A stretch of DNA of 64,000 nt from Rhodoferax ferrireducens. GTDB taxonomy: Bacteria; Pseudomonadota; Gammaproteobacteria; Burkholderiales; Burkholderiaceae_C. Below, in pieces: positions 42,872-50,859 of this stretch. Where the stretch lies: the NCBI RefSeq assembly GCF_003347515.1, contig NZ_QEII01000323.1, forward strand, positions 1 to 64,000, in the 5' to 3' direction. The position numbers and the translations under genes were made by a program. A model generated the notes under the pieces. It made no database searches and had not been told where the DNA came from. It saw only the letters and a list, made by a program, of their open reading frames with translations. Positions within the stretch are counted from its first letter, which is position 1. Each line of letters opens with the position of its first letter.

Positions 42872-44236
42872 TTACCGCGCTTTTCCCGATTGCGCTGAGG
42901 TTAGCGCTTCGTCGAGCGTTTCAATCACCATGCCGGCTTGTTCCGCTGACAGCACCAGCGGCGGTCGAATCTTGAGCACATTGTGTCCCATCGCGCAGCC
43001 ACTGAGCAAGACGCCCTTGTCGCGCATTCGATTGACCACCCGGGTGGTGAGCTCGCGGTCGGGTGCTCGCGATGCGCGGTTTGAGACAAGTTCCACGCCG
43101 ACGAACATGCCCACGCCACGCACATCACCAATGGCCTCGTGCCGGGTGGCCAGATCGGCGATGCCGTTGCGCAGGATACTCCCGACCTTGGCGGCATGCT
43201 GCACCAGGCCTTCCTTCTCGATCGTATCCAACACCGCCAGCGCCGCCGCGCACGATACGGTATTGCCGGCGAAGGTATTGAAGTATCTTGAGTTTTTGCC
43301 GAATTCCGCCAGCGCGTCAGCGGTGGCCAGCAGTCCCGCGATAGGTTGTCCATTGCCCATCGGCTTGCCCAGGGTGACGATGTCAGGAATGACGCCGTGA
43401 CGCTGAAAGCCCCACATATGCTCGCCCGTCCGGCCAAAGCCAGGCTGGACCTCGTCGGCGATGAAGAGGCCGCCGGCCCGCTTGATCGCGTCGACCGCGC
43501 CCTTCAACAAGCCCGCGGGTTCCGGGAGGATGCCGTCGCTGGTGAACACGGAGTCGACAATCAGTGCCGCTGGCTTGATGCCGTGACGCCGAAGATCGGC
43601 GATCGCCGCCTCGACATCGCGCGTGAAGCGTTCGGAGAGGTCAGCCCCCTCAGCATGATAGAGGCGCGGTGCCGGGACCACGCGAACGTGCGCGCCGAGA
43701 TCAACTGTCGCGCCGAGTGATGGCGAGAATTGCGACACTGCGTCGGTGAAGCCGTGATAGGCGGTGTCCGTCACGATCACGCCCGTGCCGCCCGTGCGGA
43801 CCTTGGCGATGCGATAGGCGACGTCGTTTGCCTCGCTGCCCGTGCAGGTCAACATGAGATGAGCAAGATCAGTCTCAGGCACGGTCGCGAGCAGGCGTTC
43901 GGCCAGTTCAAGAATCGTGTCGTGCAGATAGCGGGTGTTGGTCGCGAGCGTCTGCACTTGCCTGCATATCGCCTCGGTCACCGCCGGGTGACAATGTCCG
44001 AGTGACGCGACGTTGTTGTAAATATCGAGGTAACGGCGACCTGCCGGATCGATCAGCCATACGCCTTCGCCGCGCACGATGTGAAGCGGATGTTCGTACA
44101 TAAGCCGATATGCCGGGCCGAGCAAGGCCTCGCGCCGCGCGATCATCGCCGCGGTGACTGGTCCCACGTCGACACGTCCGGGGATATAGGCGTTGACCAT
44201 ATTGAGGTCAGTAGTGCTTTTCATTGGCTTTTCCAT
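42872..44236 (-). CDS. Class III PLP enzyme, phospho-lyase-like (ETNPPL/PHYKPL type)
   Basis: 454 residues from the ATG at 44236, preceded by AAGGA. It has the fold-type I, class III layout: GSEANDVAYRIAKVR, IADEVQPGFGRTG and the PLP lysine K291 in TLGKPMGNG. Blocks such as PDIVTLGKPMGNGQPIA, YFNTFAGNTVSCAAALAVLD, IGDVRGVGMF and NVLKIRPP resemble, from memory, vertebrate ethanolamine-phosphate/5-phosphohydroxylysine phospho-lyases more than ordinary transaminases. It lies 4 bp after a hydroxylysine-kinase-like gene, so phosphorylation followed by beta-elimination of phosphate and loss of ammonia is likely. An aminotransferase role is the alternative. Confidence 0.82.
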   Translation of the reverse strand: MEKPMKSTTDLNMVNAYIPGRVDVGPVTAAMIARREALLGPAYRLMYEHPLHIVRGEGVWLIDPAGRRYLDIYNNVASLGHCHPAVTEAICRQVQTLATNTRYLHDTILELAERLLATVPETDLAHLMLTCTGSEANDVAYRIAKVRTGGTGVIVTDTAYHGFTDAVSQFSPSLGATVDLGAHVRVVPAPRLYHAEGADLSERFTRDVEAAIADLRRHGIKPAALIVDSVFTSDGILPEPAGLLKGAVDAIKRAGGLFIADEVQPGFGRTGEHMWGFQRHGVIPDIVTLGKPMGNGQPIAGLLATADALAEFGKNSRYFNTFAGNTVSCAAALAVLDTIEKEGLVQHAAKVGSILRNGIADLATRHEAIGDVRGVGMFVGVELVSNRASRAPDRELTTRVVNRMRDKGVLLSGCAMGHNVLKIRPPLVLSAEQAGMVIETLDEALTSAQSGKAR

Positions 44237-44240
44237 TTCC

Positions 44241-45296
44241 TTATCCTTTTTGTACTTCGGTTAGTAATCGGTCGCGCGCCTCATTGCGGGAAAGATCAGC
44301 CATCTGAGACAGTGCTTCCCATGCGGCGGGATTGTGGCGCATGATGTAGGTGCGGTTCTCGGGGTAGCGCTTGGCGCGCCATTCCGAAATCAGTGCGGTG
44401 ATGAGGTGGCGTGTCGCCATGAGATCGGCCACGATCTCCTGCTCGACTTCGGTAAGCGGCAGCGTCGCGTGATAGGCCCCGACGAACTGCGCCGGTCCCT
44501 CGAACGGATCGGCGTTGCCAGTCATGTGAAAGGCCGCCGCCGTAGCGACCTCGCCAACCAGCGGTGCATGCAGCATGTCGCCGAAGTCGATAATCCCCAC
44601 TATGCGTTCATGATCGTCGGGTGCGACCAGCACGTTGTAGAGGTGGTAGTCGTTGTGGATGACCTGCGCCCTCACCGAGGCCAGACGCGGCAGGACATGG
44701 TCCGTGAAGCGCTTCATGAACAACTCGGCGAGCGCGCGACGCGGGGCGTCATCGATGCCGTCGAGCTTGTCTGTCAGCCGGTGCGCTGCGGAGACATTCC
44801 AGAGCAGATCGTGCGTCGCCGAAGGATGCGTGAAATCGCGCAAGGCGAGGTTCAATTTGGCGAGCAATGCCCCCATTGCCCGACGCTGCGCGGCAGTTCG
44901 GGGAGTCTCCCGGATCTGGATGCCGTCGAGATAGGTCAGCATCCGCACGGTGGTTTGGACCACGCCGGCCAACGCCACCGTGTCGCGCGTCTGGCCGCCA
45001 AGCGTTCGCACCACGCGTGGCACCGGCAGGTCGGGCGATACGCGGGCCATGTGCTCAAGAGCACCAATCTGGAAATCGACGACCGAAACCGGCTCGGATG
45101 GATTGCTGATCTTGAAGACGTAACGCGTGCCGTCCGCGGTCTCTATGGAACAATTCTGGTCGCGCTCGCCCGCCAATGATTTGACGCTGCCATCGATACC
45201 GTAGAGACGACTGACCAGGGCCCCTACCTCGTCTGGGGCAAGGCTGGGCACTGCTGTACTCAACGCCGCTGCCTCGATCGGACGATTCTCCGGCAT
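44241..45296 (-). CDS. APH-fold kinase, hydroxylysine-kinase-like
   Basis: 351 residues from the ATG at 45296, whose A is the last base of the HAD gene stop (TGATG). N-lobe: YVFKISNPSEP with the ATP lysine; C-lobe: HNDYHLYNVLV (catalytic loop) and GIIDFGDMLHAPLVGEVA (metal-binding DFG). The segments TYLDG, LLAKLNLALRDFTHP, DFGDM and YPENRTYIM recall hydroxylysine kinase (HYKK/AGPHD1) rather than aminoglycoside phosphotransferases. It likely phosphorylates the hydroxyl of an amino alcohol or hydroxy amino acid, giving the substrate for the next gene's PLP enzyme. Confidence 0.82.
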   Translation of the reverse strand: MPENRPIEAAALSTAVPSLAPDEVGALVSRLYGIDGSVKSLAGERDQNCSIETADGTRYVFKISNPSEPVSVVDFQIGALEHMARVSPDLPVPRVVRTLGGQTRDTVALAGVVQTTVRMLTYLDGIQIRETPRTAAQRRAMGALLAKLNLALRDFTHPSATHDLLWNVSAAHRLTDKLDGIDDAPRRALAELFMKRFTDHVLPRLASVRAQVIHNDYHLYNVLVAPDDHERIVGIIDFGDMLHAPLVGEVATAAAFHMTGNADPFEGPAQFVGAYHATLPLTEVEQEIVADLMATRHLITALISEWRAKRYPENRTYIMRHNPAAWEALSQMADLSRNEARDRLLTEVQKG

Positions 45297-46000
45297 CACG
45301 CGCCTCGTTTCATCGTTGCGGTCTGGGGCAGACATTCGAGTCCAAGCAAACCAGGAAGTTGGCGAATATCGGTCAACCTGTTGACACCATAACCGTCGCA
45401 CGCGGGCTCGTGACCGCGATCGATGAACGCTTTGGCCATGAATCCCAGATCGGACGCCGTCATGAGGTCGTAACGAAAGCTCGACGAGACGTGCATCATC
45501 TGGTCAGGACCGCAGCCGAGTTGATCGAACATATATTCGAACATTTGGGCCCGTGGTTTGTAGGCATGTGCTTCCTCGGCGGTGTACACGGCGTGGAAGG
45601 GGGCCTTGAGATGGGCGACGCTATGCGGAATCAAATCGACCATCGAGTTCGACAGGATCACCAATGGGATGTGCGGAGCGATTGCCTCCAACGCCTCGAC
45701 CACGTTCGGATGGGGCTGCCAGGTCGGGACGGCGTCGTACAACGCGATCGCATCGGATTGACGATATTCAACGCCGTGTGCCTTGCACGCCCGTTGAATG
45801 GAATTTTCAACAACGTCAAAGAACGGTTTCCACTCACCTAATACTTCATCAAGGCGGTAGAACCCGAAACTGTCTAGGAAAGCCGGCATCCGATTGGCCG
45901 GAACACGATTTTCGAAAATTTTCTTTGCAGTCGGCCCCATTTCGAAGTTAATGAGCGTCCCGTAACAATCGAAGCTGATGAATTTTGGCTTGTATATCAT
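45296..46000 (-). CDS. HAD-superfamily hydrolase, haloacid dehalogenase type II-like
   Basis: 234 residues from ATG at 46000, with AGGAGA 8 bases upstream. Nucleophile region FISFDCYGTLINF, motif II VILSNSM, motif III AYKPRAQMFEYM, and HVSSSFRYDLMTASDLG are those of 2-haloacid dehalogenase-type HADs. It is a clear paralogue of the protein at 63164 (same FDCYGTLINF start, RLDEV(L/M)G(E/D)WKP, ILSNSM(V/N)DLIPHSVA). Whether it dehalogenates or dephosphorylates is not decidable by eye. First gene of the HAD-kinase-PLP set. Confidence 0.85.
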   Translation of the reverse strand: MIYKPKFISFDCYGTLINFEMGPTAKKIFENRVPANRMPAFLDSFGFYRLDEVLGEWKPFFDVVENSIQRACKAHGVEYRQSDAIALYDAVPTWQPHPNVVEALEAIAPHIPLVILSNSMVDLIPHSVAHLKAPFHAVYTAEEAHAYKPRAQMFEYMFDQLGCGPDQMMHVSSSFRYDLMTASDLGFMAKAFIDRGHEPACDGYGVNRLTDIRQLPGLLGLECLPQTATMKRGA

Positions 46001-46394
46001 TTGGTAAATCTCCTACAGGTGGATGAATACAAGTTTAGAGTTCTCAGTGCTACGGAGATGCTTTATTGCCGTGAGACTCAAGCAATTTCCACTTGAATCT
46101 GGAGCATGCCTGGCATTTTCCGTGGCGTCCGTTGAGGTCGAACTTTGTCGGGGCATGTTCGTCCGACTTTCTGTTGTCGCGACAGCCTGGAGTGGATTTC
46201 GTGTCGGTGCCGGGGAGATGCAACTCTCCAGGAGCTGCGTCCCCGATCTGTATTGACCAGCTTTTTCTGCTCAGATCAAGCTGCTAATGTGAATGCTCTG
46301 CTGATGGCCGTTGGGCGGCGGAACCCGGCGCGGGTTGATGCCATTGATCAACTGCACGTCGCCCGACGGCAGCGCATTAACGCGCTCCGTCTCA
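46001..46394. other. Intergenic stretch holding an ABC-binding-protein remnant
   Basis: Bases 46001-46310 show no recognisable gene; short frames there have no domain features. The right part (46315-46403) is a fragment of a peptide-binding-protein gene. The promoter of the HAD gene should lie near 46010-46100. Confidence 0.4.
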
Positions 46395-46403
46395 TCAGGA
46401 AGT
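46315..46403 (-). pseudogene. Fragment of a family 5 (Dpp/Opp) solute-binding protein gene
   Basis: Reads LPDETERVNALPSGDVQLING followed by INPRR, matching IPDEAARVNALLSGDVHLING then INPRS in the intact binding protein (60141-61763, DNA near 60905-61000). The similarity covers about 29 codons and stops abruptly on both sides. Its upstream edge overlaps the last codons of the Fur-family gene. A deletion remnant of a second copy of the transporter locus. Confidence 0.78.
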
Positions 46404-46874
46404 GCGCATGACGTCGCGAGATTTGGATTTTCTCGATGTCGCGGTTTTGGTCGACTTGCAGTCTCCGCACACGCCGTAGAGGGACAGTGAATGCTCATGA
46501 AGAGCAAAGCCGCGTTCCTTCGCGATTTCTTCCTGGCGCCGTTCGATGCCGCTGTCAACGAATTCGTCCACCTTGCTGCAGGCGGTGCAGATCAGGTGGT
46601 CGTGATGACTGCCTTCATTGAGCTCAAACACTGCGGCGCCCGACTCGAAATGACGGCGGATGACAATGTCCGTTTCGGCAAACTGCATCAGCACGCGGTA
46701 AATGGTCGCGAGACCAATGTCGATCTTCTCGTCGATCAGGAAGCGGTAGATCTCTTCCGCCGACAGGTGCTTGGTTTCGCGCTCATGAAAGAGCTGCAGG
46801 ATGCGCAACCTTGGCAATGTCGCTTTCAGGCCGGATTGGCGCAGTGCTTTGGGAATGTCTACTAGTTCGTTCAT
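46395..46874 (-). CDS. Fur-family metal-responsive regulator
   Basis: 159 residues from the ATG at 46874. The winged helix (LKATLPRLRILQLFHE ... LATIYRVLMQFAETDIV) and dimerisation domain with ELNEGSHHDHLICTACSKV and a second CxxC (VCGDCK) are present, so both the structural zinc cysteines and the His-rich metal site are kept. The C-terminus has about 20 basic residues beyond the usual end and its last codons run into the binding-protein remnant, so the 3' end looks chimeric. Could be Fur, Zur or PerR-like; an inverted repeat at 46883-46906 just upstream may be autoregulatory. Confidence 0.85.
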   Translation of the reverse strand: MNELVDIPKALRQSGLKATLPRLRILQLFHERETKHLSAEEIYRFLIDEKIDIGLATIYRVLMQFAETDIVIRRHFESGAAVFELNEGSHHDHLICTACSKVDEFVDSGIERRQEEIAKERGFALHEHSLSLYGVCGDCKSTKTATSRKSKSRDVMRTS

Positions 46875-46882
46875 CAAAAAAA

Positions 46883-46906
46883 CTCGCAGATATTGCTGCC
46901 TGCGAG
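46883..46906. promoter_or_regulatory. Inverted repeat upstream of the Fur-family gene
   Basis: CTCGCAG-N10-CTGCGAG is a perfect 7-bp dyad 8 bp upstream of the start codon. It does not look like a Fur box (which is AT-rich), but could be an operator or a small RNA stem in the leader. Confidence 0.35.
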
Positions 46907-47026
46907 CCAAGCTTCCAGAGGATGAGGAGACAAATTCAAAAGCGCCGGTGCTCTAAAACATTACGCCGGGCGGTAGAACGTTGAGTGCCGGTGACAGGGC
47001 GTCGAGTATTCGAAGGAGCGCTGAGC

Positions 47027-47998
47027 TTACTCAACAAGCTTGTATATCTCTGCAAGGTCGCATAAGTCCCAGTTCCCGCCAGTCAGTACTACGCAAACTT
47101 TTTCATCCGGTCTGACTTTTACGACACCGGCCAACAATGCTCCAATACCAATCGAAGCGGCGGGTTCCGCGATCAATTTCGCATCCTTGGCAAGTGCACG
47201 CATACCCGCGATGATATATTCGTCTTCAACGAGAACAATCTCATCCACATACTTTTCAATGATGGGATATGGGTTTTGACCTGGCACGCTTATTCGTAAA
47301 CCGTCCGCAATGGTGTTTCTTAACGGAAGCGATGTACGTTCCTTATTGATCCTGCTGTGGAAATACTTCGGTGTCAAGGCAGGCTCTGCGCCTATAACGC
47401 GCACCGATGGTTTTGTTTCTTTGATGGCGGTAGCGATGCCTGAAATGAGGCCTCCGCCGCCCATGGGAATAATGACCGTATCCACATCTTCCAAATCCTC
47501 CAATATTTCACACCCTATGGTTCCCTGACCAGCCATTACCAGAGGGTCCTCAAAAGCGTGAACTACTGCGTATTTGTTTTCTTCGGCAATTTCATACACC
47601 CTCTTCCATCTGGCGGCAGTATCGCCATCGAAAAGAATGACTTCTGCCCCAAGGGCTTTTGTATTGTCAATTTTAATTTTTGGCGTGGTAACCGGGAGTA
47701 CCAATAACGCTTTTACGCCCAGCATTCTGGCGGCGTAAGCAAGCCCCTGGGCATGATTGCCCGAAGAAGTGGCGATGATGCCGTTGGCTATTTCTTCCTT
47801 GGGGAGCGAAAGTGCTTTGTTCAGAGCGCCTCGAATTTTAAAGGCGCCCGTAATTTGCAAGGTTTCAGGTTTGAGATACAGCTGACAACCAACGGCTTTT
47901 TCCAACTTTTCTGCACGCAATAACGGCGTATGTTTGATGTGGGGCCTCAGCCGTTCCTGGGCTTCTCGAATGTCCTGAATGGTAGGGTAGTTGCGCAT
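47027..47998 (-). CDS. Serine/threonine dehydratase-like PLP enzyme (low-GC gene)
   Basis: 323 residues. Fold-type II PLP enzyme: ITGAFKIRGALNKAL holds the PLP lysine, SSGNHAQGLAYAA binds the substrate carboxylate, IPMGGGGLISG is the phosphate loop, and it lacks a C-terminal ACT regulatory domain. This fits catabolic threonine/serine dehydratase, serine racemase, hydroxyaspartate dehydratase (BhcB) or EutB of hydroxyectoine use. Base composition is about 45% G+C against 60-70% nearby, a sign of recent transfer. It is paired with the cyclodeaminase-family gene upstream. Confidence 0.85.
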   Translation of the reverse strand: MRNYPTIQDIREAQERLRPHIKHTPLLRAEKLEKAVGCQLYLKPETLQITGAFKIRGALNKALSLPKEEIANGIIATSSGNHAQGLAYAARMLGVKALLVLPVTTPKIKIDNTKALGAEVILFDGDTAARWKRVYEIAEENKYAVVHAFEDPLVMAGQGTIGCEILEDLEDVDTVIIPMGGGGLISGIATAIKETKPSVRVIGAEPALTPKYFHSRINKERTSLPLRNTIADGLRISVPGQNPYPIIEKYVDEIVLVEDEYIIAGMRALAKDAKLIAEPAASIGIGALLAGVVKVRPDEKVCVVLTGGNWDLCDLAEIYKLVE

Positions 47999-48136
47999 AG
48001 TGTTTTTCGCCTTTCAATTTCCAAACTTACGCTCCTTCGAACCTAAGAGGAAAGCTTTAATCGATGGTTAATTTGATTTTTGGGCCAAGCCGCGGATTTG
48101 CTCACAAGGCATTGCACACTCGGCCAAGAGCAAGAA

Positions 48137-49129
48137 CTATTCAATGAACTCAAAGAAAGTGCCAACATTACGTTCTATTGCGTTCTGATAGATTTTGTTC
48201 GAAGTCGTGTTGTCCTGTATGGCCATTCCTGTGGAGTCGAAAATGGTGATTTCCTCATCATTTTCTCGTCCTGGCTTTTTACCTAGCAATATCTCGCCAA
48301 TTTCTCCATGGATGTCGTCTTTGGTGATGATATTTTTGTTCAAGGGATGCCACGTTTCGCCTTTTTCGGTGCACTGTGCAATGGAATCAACGACTACTTT
48401 TGCATTCCTGAAGATCTCAGGATCCAGTTCTTGTTTACCCTGTTGATCTGTACCAATGGCAACAATATGTGTACCGGGCTTTACCCAGTCTGCTTCCACA
48501 AGCGACCCTTTCCCTCGGGTCGTGGTGATCAAGATATCAGCCTGCTGAACAGCTTCTTTCTTGGAATTAGCCATCATTACCGGAATGCCGAATTCGCTTT
48601 CGATATCCGTTTTAAATTTGGAAAGCGTATCCGGGTTTCTGTTCCATGCATGGATCTCTCCAATTTTCATAACCTCGCTGATTGCCCGGATTTGCATCCT
48701 TGCCTGATTCCCTGTGCCGATAGAGGCAATTTTCTTCGCATTTTTTCTTGCCAGTACTTTTACTGAAATGGCACCACATGCCCCAGTTCTGAGGCCAGTG
48801 ATCAAACTTCCATCCATCACGCAAATCAACGCACAGGTCGTGGCATCAAATAGCAGAATGGTCCCCATGCCGCTCGGCACGCCGTGTGTTGTTGGGTTAT
48901 CAATGAACCCTCCAGAAGACGCTTTCATGGAGATCACTTCATTGGATTTATAGTAACCAAGCTTGAAGTCGATATCCCCGCGAGGTGAAGGAAGATCTAT
49001 CCCTATATAGCTAGGCTGCACCACCTGGTTACTGTTAAAGGCTTTGTATGCTTCCTCCACCGTACCTATGACTTCCTTCATAGATATTAATTTGCTTACT
49101 TCATCTTTCTTGAGCAGCAGAGTTTTCAT
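48137..49129 (-). CDS. Ornithine cyclodeaminase/mu-crystallin family protein (low-GC gene)
   Basis: 330 residues from the ATG at 49129, with GAGGGG at proper spacing. SMKASSGGFIDNP, MDGSLITGLRTGACGAISVKVLA, and the NAD-binding IASIGTGNQARMQIRAI are the family hallmarks. Members include ornithine cyclodeaminase, alanine dehydrogenase, iminosuccinate reductase (BhcD), pyrroline-carboxylate reductase and EutC. Same low G+C content (about 45%) as its partner; the pair dehydratase + OCD occurs in the beta-hydroxyaspartate cycle and in hydroxyectoine catabolism, but the other genes of those pathways are not here. Confidence 0.85.
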   Translation of the reverse strand: MKTLLLKKDEVSKLISMKEVIGTVEEAYKAFNSNQVVQPSYIGIDLPSPRGDIDFKLGYYKSNEVISMKASSGGFIDNPTTHGVPSGMGTILLFDATTCALICVMDGSLITGLRTGACGAISVKVLARKNAKKIASIGTGNQARMQIRAISEVMKIGEIHAWNRNPDTLSKFKTDIESEFGIPVMMANSKKEAVQQADILITTTRGKGSLVEADWVKPGTHIVAIGTDQQGKQELDPEIFRNAKVVVDSIAQCTEKGETWHPLNKNIITKDDIHGEIGEILLGKKPGRENDEEITIFDSTGMAIQDNTTSNKIYQNAIERNVGTFFEFIE

Positions 49130-49190
49130 TTGTATTACCCCTCGATTTTTTAAATGTCGAACATACCGGCAGGCATCGTATTGAAACCCG

Positions 49191-50117
49191 TTAGTAGCCA
49201 CGCCCCCTGTCGACCAGCCCAACCATTGGCAGGCCTTGCCGGTACCGGCGCAGGTTGTCGACCACGGCATCGACCGCCGTCTCGGGCTGCGTCATGCTGG
49301 CGATATGCGGTGTGATCACCACCTTGGGATGTGTCCAGAACGGGTGTTCGGGCGGCAGCGGTTCCGGTTCGCACACGTCCAGCATCGCACCGGAGAGCTG
49401 TCCTGTATCCAGTGCCTGCAGCAGGTCGTCCTGCACCAGGTGGCCGCCACGCCCTACGTTGATCACGGTGGCACCGCGTGGCAGCTGGTCGAAGAGCCGC
49501 TTGGAGAAAATGCCTCGGGTGCTGTCGGTCAGTGGCAGCAGGCAGATCAAGATGTCCGTGCGCGCCAGAAAATCCCGCAAGCCATCGGGGCCGTCGTGGC
49601 ACTGCACACCGTAGATCTGTTGCGGCGATCGGCTCCAACCTGCGCAGGAAAAGCCAAAGGCGCGCAGGCGGTCCAGCACGGCGCGGCCCAGGGTGCCCAG
49701 GCCCATCACACCCACGCGCCGCGATGATGCGGGGTGCACACGGTGCGCCTTCCAGGTATTTTCACGTTGCTGATCGAGGTAGGTGCGCCAGTCGCGATGA
49801 ATGGACAGCACAGCAAGCGTCACGTACTCGACCATGCCATGGATGATGCCCGATTCGACCATGCGCACCACCGGCAGTGTGGCGGGAATGGTGGAGAAGT
49901 CGAACTGGTCGGTTCCTGCGCCGGTCGAGAACAGGACTTCCAGATTCGGAAACTGTGTGCTCAGGTCAGTCGGCGGCTGCCAGGCAGCCAGAAAGCGTAC
50001 CTCCCGCGGGTCCCCGATATCGGGCCAGATCCGAAACGGCAGCTCCGGCATCTTGCGGGCAAACAGTTCTGCCCATACCGCACCGCGAACCGGATCAGAT
50101 TTGTAGACAAAGGTCAT
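49191..50117 (-). CDS. GhrA-like D-2-hydroxyacid dehydrogenase
   Basis: 308 residues. The NAD-binding fold has GVMGLGTLGRAV, the catalytic Arg is in NVGRGGHLV, the Glu in DVCEPEPLP and the His in TPHIASMTQPE. It resembles glyoxylate/hydroxypyruvate reductase A and would reduce a 2-oxo acid or oxidise a 2-hydroxy acid. It is the last gene of the long minus-strand operon, 7 bp after the racemase-like gene. A truncated copy of its 3' end is at 42114-42308. Confidence 0.9.
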   Translation of the reverse strand: MTFVYKSDPVRGAVWAELFARKMPELPFRIWPDIGDPREVRFLAAWQPPTDLSTQFPNLEVLFSTGAGTDQFDFSTIPATLPVVRMVESGIIHGMVEYVTLAVLSIHRDWRTYLDQQRENTWKAHRVHPASSRRVGVMGLGTLGRAVLDRLRAFGFSCAGWSRSPQQIYGVQCHDGPDGLRDFLARTDILICLLPLTDSTRGIFSKRLFDQLPRGATVINVGRGGHLVQDDLLQALDTGQLSGAMLDVCEPEPLPPEHPFWTHPKVVITPHIASMTQPETAVDAVVDNLRRYRQGLPMVGLVDRGRGY

Positions 50118-50124
50118 GCGCGGT

Positions 50125-50781
50125 TCATTCGGCGCTGAGTCTGGCGATTTCCCGCATCAGCAACGACGGGCTGGCTAAGACCGGGCATGTCAGTTCCGCG
50201 GCGAGCCTGTCGCGCAAATGCGCCAGCGACGCCTGAGCAAGCACCAGCACATCCACCTCTTTGGACATCTCGGTGGCCGCCTCGTAAAGAATGGCGTCAT
50301 GCCGCGCACGATCGCCTGCCATCAGCGCCTGGTAGGCCTCGGCGCGCAGCACAGTCTTGATCATGATTTCGCGCCCTTGCTCTGCGGCATGCGCGCGCAG
50401 TAGTGCACTGCTCGGTTCCACCGTGCTGGATGCCGTGCAGAGCAGACCAATGCGCGGGCCGCTGCGCGCCGCTTCCGACGCCATCGGGTCATCGATCTTC
50501 AGGATCGGCTGCGTCACGATGCGCCGCGCGATATCGACGGCCGGCGACGTCGATGAACAGGTGACGACGATCAGGTCGGGCTGCGCTTGCGCCGCCAGCA
50601 CGATTTGATCAACCACGCGCCGGTAAACCAGCGGCTGCGGCGCTCCGCGCAACAGGTCTTGCAACAGGCTTTCGTTAAGGATATGAAAGCAGTCGGCGGT
50701 GGGAATTTCGGCGCGCGCGCGCGTCCGAAACTCATCGACCAGGAAACCGACGGTATGGATAAAGGCAATGCGTTTGGTCAT
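50125..50781 (-). CDS. Asp/Glu/hydantoin racemase-family protein
   Basis: 218 residues with AGGAG at the start codon. Two catalytic-cysteine positions are visible: VTCSSTSPAVDIA and LCTASSTVEPS, as in cofactor-independent racemases, maleate isomerases and arylmalonate decarboxylases. In the present context it may invert or isomerise an acid produced by the upstream enzymes. Substrate not known. It lies between the class II aldolase and the hydroxyacid dehydrogenase. Confidence 0.82.
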   Translation of the reverse strand: MTKRIAFIHTVGFLVDEFRTRARAEIPTADCFHILNESLLQDLLRGAPQPLVYRRVVDQIVLAAQAQPDLIVVTCSSTSPAVDIARRIVTQPILKIDDPMASEAARSGPRIGLLCTASSTVEPSSALLRAHAAEQGREIMIKTVLRAEAYQALMAGDRARHDAILYEAATEMSKEVDVLVLAQASLAHLRDRLAAELTCPVLASPSLLMREIARLSAE

Positions 50782-50859
50782 TCAAAATTCTCCTGCAAGC
50801 TGGATTGAGCGCGGCATCGGCCATCCGCCTGCGGCGGGTTGAGGGTGTTGAAGAGTTTC

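Noticed and set aside
46023..46287. Short frames (60-90 codons) between the HAD gene and the Fur-like gene
   Set aside because: No motifs, overlapping in several frames, and next to a gene remnant; probably non-coding debris.
47027..49129. Naming the pair eutB/eutC or bhcB/bhcD
   Set aside because: Only family-level motifs can be seen; the partner genes of both pathways (ectoine hydrolase and deacetylase, or BHA aldolase and aspartate-glyoxylate aminotransferase) are not in the window, so no gene symbol was assigned.
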